From the NCBI RefSeq assembly GCF_943734655.1, contig NC_071355.1, forward strand, positions 53,530,949 through 53,594,948: a stretch of 64,000 nucleotides of DNA, given 5' to 3'. This DNA comes from Sabethes cyaneus (Eukaryota > Arthropoda > Insecta > Diptera > Culicidae). Positions 10,712 through 22,600 of the stretch are shown here, piece by piece. A program made the translations under genes and the position numbers. A model generated the notes under the pieces. That model did not search any database and was not told where the DNA came from. It saw only the letters and a program-made list of their open reading frames with translations. Positions within the stretch are counted from its first letter, which is position 1; the number at the start of each line of letters is the position of its first letter.

Positions 10712-13700
10712 CTTATAAGATATAGATAAGATAAGATATTAAACTATTTTGGAGTTAGAATATCTCGTATATTATATTCCTTTGAACAACATTAAAAACA
10801 TTAACATTAACATTTTTGGAATAGAATTATCAGCAGTTTATACCACAATTAGAATGCTTTGCGCTAGAAGCAGTTTCTAGCTCCCAACAGCATTCCTTTA
10901 ATCGACACACCCAGAAATACCTACGATAAACATTCATTAATACTTCCACCCACTGACTTTCGGGTGCTTTCGAAAGAGGAACGGAGTCACAGTCCGGTGC
11001 ACTCCGACGTTGCTGGTGGGCACTATCGGCGCCTTCAAGCGTTGCGGTCACTTTTCTGTCGGTGTAAACAAACCCGTTCGCCAGAGTGTGCGGTTGGGCA
11101 TTTCGGTCTGAAGTCAGAAAAGCCACCGTTCTATCCTCTAACGGCCAAGCGATGCAAATGCATGCACCGATTCGCGCTTCCGATGATCGTATTCGCTTAC
11201 GAGCCGATAGACGGATGATATCGTTGCAGCTACTCGACGGTAAGCATGGAGTAAACAAGAGTATTCTAGCCGGCTGCTGTATTATTCATTTCAATTGCTC
11301 GCCCGAAGAACGGGTGTGCCCGGGATGTGTGGAAAAAAGCGCTTCTGCGAATGCCGTTCCAGTGAGGATGGTGTAAAGTTCATACTACGGGAAGGTTAGA
11401 CTGCAGCAAAAAACTAAATCCAACTAAAGTCGTTCAGTATGTGAACATGCTGCAATTAGATGATTTCATGCTCCAAGAGATTAATCGCCAAGCAGCGCTA
11501 ATGACGATGGTAAATATTCTCCCATTAATTGGAGCTTTTTCTGCATTTCTGCAGACAGATGCTGGATAGAAAATAATATTACTCCTGGATGCTGTTAACA
11601 ACTTTGTTCTTAGATTATCGTCTACAAGTAAAATTTTGCTTCAATCAAGTCAAAAAGCAGCTTTAAAAATTAGTTAAATTTACTATTTCTTTTGGTAATG
11701 CCAACATATACGCAGTGCTAACAGTATCTTGCAAGATTCTACAAAATATTCTCTGTATTTGCGTACTCCTTGTATGATAGTATTTTGATTAAATTAACTT
11801 GATTTTATTCAGCGCCCTACATGTCCCCATACCGCCAAATTCCCCAAGAGGTAAATTCTCGTATTGATTTCAAATCTGCGATCTCCCCACAGGGGGGAAA
11901 CAATTACGAAAATGCATTCATCGAGCCGTGAAAGCTCCATTAATGGATTTCTAATCACCTCAAGAGACGTCGGCAATCGGATGTCAATCACTTTTCGGGG
12001 TGCAATAATTGCAGCGGGATTCTCGGTGTGATGAATCACGATTTAGCACATTTCGACGTTTCCGGCACAGCCAAATCAAACCAATTACAATGGAACAGAT
12101 GAGGGGCGGTACGTCCCCACCCGTTCGGGGGCAGACAGCAAATCAACCATCATTGTCTTTATTTCAATCAAGCGAATCATCTCGACGGAAGTACTACCAT
12201 CGCATCGCATCACGCGTCCAAGCCGATCCACACTAATGAAAAGCTTCAATTTTCCTTCCTCTTCCGCAATGTTCTCTTCAGACTTCATCGGGCCACTCGC
12301 TCGTACCGAGCCAGATTTCTTCACCCGCCATCGCATCGGTAGGTCGGCCGGACTCTCGTCACGGCTCTTAATCCCTTCCTGCTCTGATACACGTCAATTT
12401 CCTGTCTCCGGAAAATATCAACAAAGCCAACGAACGCTCGCTGCTTTCCCCAACTACAAAATCCCTCTTTTCAATCAACTACAGCGGAAATGTTTCCGAA
12501 AGTTACAACCGATCCCTGCTAACGAAACGATCCAGAGCGTAAGAGAGAAAATGAAGAAGAAAAAAAACAAGTTCCGATTGTTCGGTGTTTAAATTTTTTA
12601 TCAGTACGGCATCAACCGCAGGGGACGACGGCTGGCAGCAGCCACGTGGCTGGCTCATCAGGCTGAAATCACATCGGGAAAGCATTAAAGCGATCCGGAA
12701 ACTCAGCAAATGCAGAGAGACCGAGAGAGATTAAAAAAAGTATCATTAGTCCTTAACCGGTCAGTCTGCCAGGAGATTGTGCCCTCCCGTTCCGTCTGCC
12801 AATTCATTCATCAGTGCGTCCCACTCTAGCCGCTCATCAATCGCCCAGCTTAGCTCGATTCAATGATGAGACGCCGTTGGTTCTGGTAATACTTCATCTT
12901 CATTATCGGACCCATCGTCCTGTTGCTGTTGCTGGTAGGGTTCAAGGTACGCGCCGGATGCGGGGCTGCAGTAACTTTAGTTTTTTTTCTTTTTGTTCTT
13001 TCCAGCCCAGCCAGCTTGTGGACTGACTGTGTGGTGCAGTAACTTTCACAACCTCTCACACCCGCGTCGGGCGGGCAGTGGGCCAATTTGAATGGAACCC
13101 GGATGCAGTGGCCTTCCTTGGTGGTAGTCAACGCGCCCGTTTCAAGCGGAGGCTTTTTAATTGCCCTATTATTCTTATGATTGCACGTTTCGAGGTCTAA
13201 TGAAGAGGTTGTTGGCTGAAATGTTTTCATCAAAACTTTACTGCCAATAGAAAGTGAATGCAAAACTTTGATGAAAGGTTAACAATATGTAAATATTTTT
13301 AAAGACCAAAATTATACCGTCAGATATTATTAATAATTAAAATTTGCCTTTGTAACAGTGAAGCATTTGCTGAAAAATATCTGATTTTTTTTAATAAAAT
13401 TCAAAATATAAATTGAGAAGAATTTTATTACTGATGAAGAAATGATTAAGTTATGCTGCATAAGTATAACTTACCCCCTTTCCGACATCAACCCAAGGAT
13501 TCAAGATATTCTCTTCCCTTTTCTAAATGTTAATTTTGATTAATAACTCTTGAAATTGTTAGCGTTATAAGGAAAAAATATCAAAACTTACCTGTGCGAG
13601 AGACAATTAAAGAACATCAGATGGATATCAAAATATGGGATTTTCTCGGGAGATTTCGTTGATAATATAGTAGGTACTGCGATTTTGAAAATAACCATGC

Positions 13701-15302
13701 TCCTCCATTTTTTGAAGAATCGACATCAAAGACTTGCTTCGATTTCTGCTTGCCTCTCTACGAGATCTTTGAAGCTGATCTGGTTACTGATAGTCGTAGT
13801 AATAAAGCAACTGTGAGAGTCCGCAGCTTCAAGATTTGTTGCATGAGTAGAGATATCATCATGTTTAGGACACATTTGACACAACTTCCATCAAAAAACG
13901 TCTGGGTAAATCATGAATTGATTGTGCCAATTATGAATGGATTTTCATGGTTTTGATACTGATCGACTAATAATAGATGTAGCAATTATGTGATTTCTAT
14001 AATTACTGTCTTTTTCAATCACGAAAGAGTGGAAATTAACGAAAAGTTTTAAGGTCAAATTTCCAAAAACATTTTCTCCGTGATCGTCAAGCTTTGTCGA
14101 ATTACACCTGCATTCGTAGTCGTACGTTCGTTCCCCTAGGCACAGACCTCAATACTTTTTTGCGGTTGCTGATAACTCGAAGTGATATTTTCAGCTGAAA
14201 GAAAATTCAATTTTATCTGCAGTTATTACTTGATAGCCTTTAAAAAACACGATTGATAGATCATATTCAGAATGATTGGGATTTTGGCCGTTAAGTCATT
14301 AAATTATAGTAGACGTTATATTTGCCTTTTTACGCCAACGTGTTAATCCGGATTTGGATCTTCATCAGGGCTTCTACGAACGGGTACTTTTATTAGCAGT
14401 TTTTGTCTGATTTATAATTAGTTTGGTACTTACAAAGTATTGATCGTCTTTGTATAAATTCTTTTAGCCTACAATGTTGACTGGTTTTGGATTTTGGTAC
14501 AATTTGTTTTACTACATAATGTTTAAGTTAATCAGAATTTAGTAAAGATTTCTAATTGTGTATATAGTATTGTTTAGACTTACTGGTAACTGCAATTTGT
14601 TTGCGTTATATTTATTACTATTTTAACCAGTCGCGAATTGTTCTTCCTATACTTGGCACGATACTTTTACTATTGGCTTGATTCTAATTGTGCTATTTGT
14701 TATTGGTTTGTATTCGTGATGTCTATTTGTGTTTGTGTCTGCTTCAGTGTTTCTGTGTTAGTTTTTTCTTAACAGTATTGCCAAATTTTCCGTTTTCCTC
14801 AGTATTACCAACACTAAGCTACAAACAAAGGAAGTAAAATCTAGACTCTATCAGCGATTGAAAAACATTTTACAATGTTTTACGCCAGAATATTTTACGC
14901 CATTTGAAACTTATATATATTTTCACAACAACACAAAGTGCTTTTACTTTGCTAAGAGAGTGCTTCAAGAAAATGTAATTTTACTATTGATTATTTATGA
15001 AAAATCGCTGGTTTCTTTCTTCAAATCGCTATAACACTGGATCGGCATCTTACGATCCGGTAAATATAAATGTCTGTTCAGATTTCAGAAAACTGCGGAT
15101 ACATTCCATTGGCCAGTGTTTGCGAAGATGTTTAATCTTTGTATCAGTTCTTTGAGTTCTTATATTGCATAATATAGCTCTACGATGTTGTACATAAAAG
15201 AGTCACAGCCGGAAACTAAAACAAATAGTTTTTATGGTCATATTGGATTTTATTTAGCTGAATAAAAACTTCTGGCGGTTCGCAACATTTATCGCAACAA
15301 TC
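10712..15302. other. No gene recognised
   Basis: Includes a moderately GC-rich stretch at about 10960-11370 and 11810-13260 with open frames up to 142 codons on both strands (10830-11258 minus, 12850-13263 minus, 12236-12592 plus). These frames overlap each other and show no domain. From 13300 to 15300 the sequence is AT-rich and unstructured. Nothing here can be supported as coding. Confidence 0.45.
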
Positions 15303-16191
15303 GAGTTGCGCAGGCGAGTCGAGCAGTCGAATCAAGCAATCGAGTCAAGCAGTTGGGTCGAGCAGTCGAGTCGAACAGTCAAGTCGAGCAGTCAAATCGA
15401 GCAGTCTAGTCGAGCAGTTAAATCAAGCTGTTCAGTCAAGCAGTCCGGTCGAGTAATTGAGTCGAGCAGTCGAGTCGTGCAGTTGAATCGAGGGGTCGAG
15501 TCGAGCAGTCAAGTTAAGCGATCAAGTCGAGCAGTCAAGTGGAGCGGGTAAATCGAGCAGTCAATTGGAGCAGTTAAGTCGAGCAGTCCAGTCGAGCAAT
15601 TTAATCGAGCAGTTAGGTCGATTAGTCCAGTCGAGCAGTTAAATCGAGTAGTCTAGTCGAGCACTTGAGTCGAGCAGTCGAATCGAATGATATAGTCAAG
15701 CAGTCGGATCAAGCGGTTAAGTCGAGCAGTTCATTCGAGTCGAGCAGTTGAGTCGATCAGTTGAGTCGATCAGTTGAATCGAGGAGTCCAGTCGAACAAT
15801 TTATTCGAGCAGTAGAGTCAAGCAGTTGAGTCGAGTAGCCCGGTCGAGCAGTTGAATCGAGCAGTTAAGTCTAGCTGTCGATTCAAACAGCAGTCAAGCA
15901 GTCGAGTTGGGCAGTTAAACCGAGCAGTCGAGTCGAGCAGTTTTATCGAGCAGTTAAGTCGAGTAGTTTAGTCGAGCAGTTGAATTAAGTAGTCTAGTCG
16001 AGCAGTCGGGTCAAGCGGTTCAGTCGAACAATTGAGTCGAACAGTTGAGTCGAGTAGTTCAGTAGAGTAGTCCAGTCGAGCAGTTGAATCGAGCAGTTAC
16101 GTCGAGCTGTCAAATCAAACAGTTAAGTCGAGTAGTCTAGTCGAGCAGTCGGGTCAATCGATTCAGTAGAGCAGTTAAGTCGAATAGTTTG
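15303..16191. repeat. Degenerate 15-bp minisatellite (GTCGAGCAGTYRART)
   Basis: About 890 bp of tandem ~15-bp units around the consensus GTCGAGCAGTTGAAT, with frequent C/T and G/A changes and a few partial units. One plus-strand frame (15306-15551) stays open because the unit is a multiple of three and gives repeated SSR/VEQS words; I do not call it a gene. The right edge abuts a minus-strand reverse transcriptase fragment at about 16192. Confidence 0.95.
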
Positions 16192-16330
16192 GTGCGTCGT
16201 GGAGCGTCCCTCTTGAAAACCGCACTGGTATTCGCCATTAAAGGTTTCCGGCAACGGCCTTAGTATGAGAAGCAGGATGCGGGAGAGAATTTTGTATGCA
16301 GAATTAACGCGAGTAATGCCTCGATAGATT
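16192..16330 (-). pseudogene. Minus-strand LINE reverse transcriptase fragment, downstream half
   Basis: The minus strand reads YRGITRVNSAYKILSRIL, then FNGEYQCGFQEGRSTTH, the finger region of a LINE reverse transcriptase. It is roughly 80 percent similar by eye to 46395-46545 on the same strand. Its upstream half lies at 18941-19050, because another LINE inserted between. Downstream it runs straight into the minisatellite. Confidence 0.8.
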
Positions 16331-16341
16331 ACCTGACCCAC

Positions 16342-16580
16342 GCACTACGAACCAAATCGACCAAATTCTCATCGAGGGCCGGTTTTTCTCGAACATCACC
16401 AACGTATGGGGTGCGGATATCAACTCGGACCATTACCTAGTACGCTCAAAACTATTGACGGTTTATTCCTCGCGATGAAACCACCCTCCTCGGTTAAACA
16501 CTCGGCAGCTAAACAACCCGCCAGTTGCCGAAAACTGGATGAAGCTTTGCCTTCCTCTGTGGAGCTAGATGCCTCCCCAG
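16342..16580 (+). pseudogene. LINE endonuclease C-terminal end
   Basis: Reads NQIDQILIEGRFFSNITNVW then ADINSDHYLVRSKL (about 16351-16455). This is the SDH-containing end of an apurinic-like endonuclease, with the conserved Ser-Asp-His preserved. The next 120 bases match the linker (PPSSVKHSAAKQPA, LDEALPSSVELD) in another frame before an insertion interrupts it. Confidence 0.8.
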
Positions 16581-16985
16581 ATAGAAAGCACACATTAAAT
16601 CGTATGCATGTCAATTTTACATTGGAATTGTATAATGATTAGAGTATGTCAAAACAAAGTGAACAATAAGTTGTTTTGCAGTCGTGCATGTCCTCGTATA
16701 CAACTCATGACTGTAAATTATAAAGCAGTGAAAATGATGAAAATGTGAAATATTAAGTTATAACTTAATCATATATTCCTGCGTAGTAAGTTACGTGTTC
16801 TAAAAACCGCTGTATAAAATGTAAGATAGAATTACAAATGATTATCAAATTTTTCGCACTTATATTGCCTCCACTTTGGTACTTATATGTTCTTATCTGG
16901 CGTGCAATATAACTTTTTCGTGCAGATATGATTTCGTATATCTCAGCTGCAATCGAGATATACAAATCAAATTGTTTGCTGGGTC
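16581..16985. mobile_element. Probable MITE insertion inside the LINE linker
   Basis: About 400 bp of AT-rich non-LINE sequence separates linker words (LDEALPSSVELD and TLENRWSRIRSAVNDA) that are adjacent in relatives. Its right end 'ttgtttgctgggtcaac' resembles the terminal repeat of the MITE family at 23931 and 49913 (GTTTGCTGGGTA), and the left edge has CCCCAGATAGAAAGCACACA. The left inverted end is poorly preserved, so boundaries are approximate. Confidence 0.45.
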
Positions 16986-17580
16986 AACTCTCGAAAACAG
17001 ATGGAGTAGGATACGCTCGGCCGTCAACGATGCTGCAATCGCGGTGCTAGAAATGGAAGCTTCGGGTGCATGATATGATTGGTTTGACGGGTAATGCCAA
17101 CCACTGGTTGGTTGGTTGGTGGTTGGCAACCAGTGATAGAGAAGAAAAAGAGAGCTTGGAAAAACTATCTAAGCATATCCACAAGAGAGAATTTGGCCAA
17201 TTAACGACGAGCGCGGAATGAGCTGACCACGATTCTGAAGAGAAAAAAACGCCAGAAGGAGGACAGAGATAATGAGGAGATGAAACAACTATTCCGGGCT
17301 AATGACACGCGTAAGTTTTACGGAAACTAAACTCGTAAGGGCTACACACCTATACCTAACACGTGTAGGTACGAGGGAGTGGATCTAATCACAAACGAGT
17401 GCGAGGTGGTCGTCAGGTGGAAGCACTATTTCGATGAGCACCTCAACGGTGGAATAGTAGCAGGAGATGCAATGGAAGTTAATCTCGGAGTACCTGCAAA
17501 CCACAACAGATCCGGCGAGAAATTCGTCAGCTGAAGAATAATAGAGCCGCCGGAAAAAGACCGATTCCCGGCAGAACTCT
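16986..17580 (+). pseudogene. LINE linker between endonuclease and RT
   Basis: Continues the plus-strand LINE: TLENRWSRIRSAVNDA near 16990, then with frame changes TRKGYTPIPN and YEGVDLITNECEVVVRWKHY (around 17330-17430), and WRNNRAAGKDRFPAELYKNG-like words near 17535-17590. No catalytic motif lies in this part. Confidence 0.65.
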
Positions 17581-18440
17581 ACAAAAATGGCCAAGAACCG
17601 TTAGTAACGGCACTTCACTGGATAATTTCTAGGATTTGGGAGGAGAAGAAACTACCGGAGGAGTGGATGGAAGGTGTAGTCTGTCCCATCTACAAAAAGG
17701 GCGCCGACTAGATTGCGGTAATTACCGCGGTATCTTGTTAGTCAACGCCGCCTACAAGACGCTCTCCAGGATTTTTTTGCATCGTCTATCCCCAATAGCA
17801 AGAGAATTCGTGAGGCAGTATCAGGTGGGCTTTTTGGGGGCCCGTGCTACTATGGATCAAATTTTTACTCTCCGACAAATCCTCCAGAAAATTCGAGAGT
17901 ACAACGTGCCCACGCATCATATTTTTATGGATTTCAGGGCAGCATACGATACCGTTGAATGAGAACAGCTATGGTAGATAATGTACGATTACGGTTTTCC
18001 GGACAAACTGACGCGGTTGATCAAAGCTACCCTGCAGCGAGTGATGCGCTACGTGCGCGTTTCGGAGACACTCTAAAGTCCTTTCGAATCGTGCAGAGGG
18101 TTACGGCAAGGAGATAGACTGTCCTGTATGTTATTCAATATCGCTATTGAAGGAGTGATCCGGCGAGCGGGCATCGAAACGAGAGGAACGATCTTCAGCA
18201 AAAGTAGCCAACTCCTAGCCTTTGCAGACGATCTCGACATCATTTCTAGAAACCTTGGGACGACGGAGGCAATCTACGCCAGTCTAAACACGGAGCCTAG
18301 GAGGATAGAATTACAAATCAGTGCGTCAAAGATCAAATATATGGTAGGAAGACGCTCTCGAGAAAGTAACGTTTGCCTCCCACGGACAGTGACTATTGAC
18401 GGTGATGATCTGGAATTGGTTGATGAGTTTGTCTAAGCAA
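17581..18440 (+). pseudogene. LINE reverse transcriptase domain
   Basis: Motifs in order: WEEKKLPEEWMEGVVCPIYK near 17637-17697, CGNYRGILLVNAAYKTLSRI near 17711-17770, VGFLGARATMDQIFTLRQIL near 17825-17885, motif A HHIFMDFRAAYDTVE to 17959, then GLRQGDRLSCMLFNIAIEGV near 18100-18160 and motif C LAFADDLDIISRN near 18217-18255. Both catalytic aspartate motifs survive. Stops at 17960, 17972 and 18075 and frame changes near 17700 and 18070 disable it. The frame 17636-17962 and the frame 18128-18436 are its two largest open pieces. Confidence 0.9.
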
Positions 18441-18940
18441 AACGCTTCGATCTAGGAGCATAAGCCACCGCACAAAGCTAATGATGTACAGAACGCCATC
18501 TACGAACTTGAGACAGTAACTTTGCTTACGGAGGACATACGTGCACTAGCCGTATTTGAACGAAAAGTGTTGCGGACTATTTTTGGGGAGTACAAACGGC
18601 AAGCGGAGAGTGGCGGAGGCATATGAATCACGAGCTACAGATACTGCTTGTAGAGATTCCCATCGTACATCTTGCGAGAGTTGGGAGACTACGGTGGGCC
18701 GGCCACGTCGCAAGGATGCCGGACGACTGTGCAGTGAAATACATTCTCTTCAAGACTGCTACCGGCACCAGGAATAGAGGGGCTCAACGTGCTAGATGGC
18801 TCGACCATGTTGAAGCCGACTTGCATGTGTCGAGACGCACAACGAATTGGCGACGAATAGCCCAGGATCGAGTACAATGGAGAGGAATTCTTGATACGGC
18901 AAGAGCCACTCCGCCTCTCGGCTGCTAAAAAGAAAAAAAG
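18441..18940 (+). pseudogene. LINE C-terminal tail
   Basis: Reads NHELQILLVEIPIVHLARVG, then RLRWAGHVARMPDD (about 18690-18730), then GAQRARWLDHVEADL and NWRRIAQDRVQWRGILDTAR. This is the WxGHVxRMPD tail common to this LINE group. The same tail is seen at 61680-61915 (plus) and 62590-62960 (minus). The element then ends in an A-rich run at 18928-18940. Confidence 0.85.
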
Positions 18941-19050
18941 TGCCCCGATAATTGCTGTATTCGAATGGATGGCTTTTTTGTAAATAGGGCATATGAAACC
19001 CTCCAATCCGTCCGTAGCTAATTCCTCCTCAGCCCATACCATTAGTATAA
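18941..19050 (-). pseudogene. Minus-strand LINE RT fragment, upstream half
   Basis: The minus strand reads LEGFICPIYKKAIH then a diverged link toward the YRGIT segment found at 16330. It belongs to the same disrupted copy as 16192-16330. The paralogue at 46510-46560 keeps the two halves adjacent ('gctcgataattgctgcagtcgaatcgatggc'-type wording), which supports the interpretation of a later insertion. Confidence 0.7.
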
Positions 19051-19429
19051 CCTGATGGATTCCCGATTAAATGAAAATAACAAATTTATAACTAGATGAG
19101 TTCTAAATAACAAGTTTTTTATACAAAAATCTCATTTGCGTTTTGTTATAAACTTGGTCTCGTTAGTAGTTGAAATAACAAAAATTGTAACAAAATCAAC
19201 AAATATAGGCATATCATAATTATATCAAATTATGTTATAATTTGATCAAGATTATTTCAAGATGAGTTACAAAAACCAGCATTCTACCCTGCTTTATAAC
19301 CAAAATGTAATAAACCGTGTTATAGGTAGCAGAACGAGATAGATTTTTGGTAAAACATTTCCTGTGTCGCAAGTTTTGCTATCACATTTATAACACACTT
19401 TGATAGAAATATCAACTGGACCTACAATT

Positions 19430-19690
19430 TTGTAATATTTTTGTTAGAATCATCTGATCTGATTGCAAAATACAGCCGGATGGATCGCACAAAACATGAA
19501 ATGATAGTATTGTAGAGGTTTGGTTCCGCTGTGCATAAGCTGAATGTGAAGATAAGATCCAAGTTTTCCAATGTATTCGGCAACACCTCTGGCGTACCAC
19601 AAGGGAGCAAATTTGGACCACTACTCTTTTCTCTTTTTGTAAATCTGACAGCCTTTCTGCCACTTGGCTATCGGTCTTTTTAAATAGATG
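19430..19690 (+). pseudogene. Jockey/CR1-type RT fragment
   Basis: Plus-strand words FGNTSGVPQGSKFGPLLFSL at about 19576-19635 identify the GVPQGS region of a Jockey-type reverse transcriptase. The preceding 120 bases fit the helix before it (FGSAVHKLNVKIRSKFSNV). The copy ends shortly after PLLFSLFVNLT without a catalytic box. Confidence 0.75.
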
Positions 19691-22600
19691 ACATCTAATA
19701 GATGTCAATCGATGTTTTATCTAATTCGACTGTTTTTGATTAACTGTATTTCCGTAGAGAACGATACTTAAATAAAGTGGGAATGATATGCTAACTGTGA
19801 AAAATACAAACCAGATAGTCTAAATGACCCCTAGTACCTGGAGTGAAACGACTGGGTGGTGAGCTTTACAAACATACGTACTCTAATGTATTGTTTCATA
19901 GCAGTTTTTATGAGGATGACGATTAAATTATACTTGGGTCAATAATCGTAAATAGCATCAATAAAAGTTTGCGTCATAATTTACACTAACAGCTTCATGG
20001 CGCGCCTGTTATACTTAATAACTTAATAATCTCAGTTGTTGAACTGCAAGAATTACTTCAACAAAATTTTAAAATCGTTTCAGTTGTTATCCGCCCGCTC
20101 GCTGCGGAATATAAAGTGGATGCTCTCATCGGAAGCTTCTCACTCGGGGAAACAAAATCTATAAACGCCAAATCTTCTAAACCAACATTCTGACTAATGT
20201 ACCAACTCCAATCCTGTGGTTATTCATCGGCTTTCGCGCTGCGTTCGCCGCCGCAGCCAGATTTGCTGACTGGCATTCTGACAGAATAAGTGACGATTTT
20301 ACCAGCCAAATACCGACGACGTCAACGACGATGGCAAACACGGCGACGATGAGGACGCCAACCAGCCAACCGGTATTTGCTAAAGTATTAAAAGATTTAG
20401 TCCAGTTGACGTGACTTTTCGCCTGTACGCTTTGGTTGCAGCTTCCCCGCTAGCGGCAGCAGCAGCAGCAGTGCAGGCAGTTCGTTTCTTGTGCTCTTGT
20501 CCAGCGAGTGGCGGCAGTGCATCATCCGGTGCGTCAGTTTGCCCGAATCCGACATTGCAGCAGTAAATCCGTCCCTGCTGCCTGCTGCCTGGATTCGGGT
20601 TGGTTCGAAAATTGATGATTTGTTCCGCGGCGGCGGTCCTCGTCGACGTCGTCGTCGTCGTCCTGCAATCGACCGATGCTCTCCGGCGAAACCGTGTCGG
20701 TACCGTACCGTGCGTCGTCGCGTCGGTCGTCGTCGTTGACCGTGCTCTGCGGTATGACATATATCGGTCATTGCTTTAGGGGTGAATTTTGTGCCGGGTA
20801 CTGTTGATGCGTGATTTGGTTGAGGTTTCACTCGGTACGGACATGTCAATATTTTCAATTTATTTAGTGGTTCGAGTTTGCCTCGTAAAGTCAGCAGAAC
20901 GGGGAAAACTGTGCCGCCGAACTGGATCGTACCGCAGTAACAATAGAGAGTTTCTATTGGACATCAAATTTGAATATTACATTACCGGTGACGAACTTGT
21001 AACAAGCTCCTGCCATCAGTTTCAGCTTGATGAAGTGATTTTATTCAAGATTTTATTACTCGAATGATAAATTATTCAAAGAATCGAGCGAGGTATTTTC
21101 GATTCTGTTCAACCTAGGCCGATGGGCAGATCGTACGAAATTGTATTTAGGCTGGCAACACACACCAGAAACTACCTAATGCATGATTCAGCTAGAGCTT
21201 GATTTACATTGAGTGGCAGCCACACCAATTCAGACCAATAAAATAGCGTGAAGTCAATGAATAATAATTTGTGTAGAATTCCGGCTAGTGCTAACCAATA
21301 AACATGTTCAACAGCGATAAGTAATTTTTTGTGTTTGTTTTTTAAACCTTTACTCATTGACTCTCATTTTTGCAGTACCAGACCATAGCACCATTAGAGT
21401 CCATGATTCAATTATATACCGCTTAAAAACGCTGTCCGTTATCTAGTTCTGGAGAAGAAACACCGCCTCACAGGTACGTGGATTACTCAACATTTTCCGA
21501 AGAAAAACCAGCTAGACACGCTAGCTACCGTCGGAATCGTTTGCAGACAGCCAACCTATCACGCTCCGGTCCGCCGGAGGCAATAGTGTGTAAAATCATT
21601 ACATAGAGAATGAAAAATGATTCAGCGGAGGAAAGCACGACTGCTCAAAGAGTTGCAGTTTTTGTTCCATTTCAGTCAGCCCCCGCACGGAACACAAAAA
21701 GCTTTCCCGAACGATATGTTCAAGTTCCGCATTTGCCGCCTACCGTTACCGCCTCTTCGCCGCCGATCGCCACCGAGCGTGGAAGGTATTTCCAAAGAAA
21801 CTCCTGCTTAAGATTAATGTACATTCTGAAAGAAACAGTAACATGCCCAGCTGCACGAGATTATGAAAACTTTCCGCTTTTCCAATGCGCCATGCGAACA
21901 CTGTGTCGGCAATCCCGGCTTCCCAGGGTGGTCGAAACAACTTTTCTCGAATAATTGTGCAAGTCTGAAAATCGATTCTTCCATTTCTTCTCCATTTCCA
22001 ACGCATTCAGAAACCCTAATCGACCCTAGAACGGCATGCTGCAATAACAGCAAATATTTTACAGCGCCCCTCCGTGCGGTTTGCTTCGTGACCACCATCC
22101 TTTCGACCTGAAGAGTGGAAGATTATCTCGCCTGACAGCTCCACTGCACACAATCTTTCAACAATGCTGAAAGGTAGCTGTATTATTATCAGCACAGGAA
22201 ATCTTTCCCTCACGTCGCATGCCCGTCACACGAAACATAGCTTTCCACTCACTCAACCCCTTCGAGTGGGTTTCGCTCTGCAAAAATTTTGATTCGTTCT
22301 GACGGCGCTCGAAAATTAATCTTTCGAGTTGATCCTCCCGGGAGCGGCACCTCACCGACCTTGAACTCTCGCCCACCCCTTTTTCCACGAGCAAGCGAGC
22401 GCCTGGCAAGCCCAGCTCTACAACAATGAGTTCCGCATACAATCGTGGAGGCATAAAACGAACCGCAAGCCAAAAGTAGACAGCCTGACGGGGCTTTAGT
22501 TTAAGCCGAAATTGAAATGTACTTCACACTTGATGCCCCCGTAGCCGATTCGTGTGCAATCCCGTGCAGGCACGAAACGGTCGGTGTGTGTATGAGTGTG

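Larger units (their letters stand above)
16331..18940 (+). mobile_element. 5'-truncated LINE inserted in an opposite-strand LINE fragment
   Basis: The block is bracketed by near-identical 13-14 bp sites (about 16317-16330, TGCCTCGATAGATT, and 18941-18953, TGCCCCGATAATT). It starts inside the endonuclease domain, as 5'-truncated LINE copies do, and ends in an A-rich run 'aaaaagaaaaaaag'. Endonuclease, linker, reverse transcriptase and C-terminal tail follow in order on the plus strand, broken by stops and by a short insertion at about 16580-16985. Confidence 0.75.

Noticed and set aside
15306..15551. 81-codon frame in the minisatellite
   Set aside because: Open only because the repeat unit is a multiple of three.
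15303..16191. Regularly spaced short repeats resembling a CRISPR array
   Set aside because: Units are contiguous 15-bp tandem copies without unique spacers, in insect DNA with no cas genes.
20397..20858. 153-codon minus-strand frame, Arg/Thr-rich
   Set aside because: Created by the CGT/CGA-rich island; two other frames are open over the same bases.
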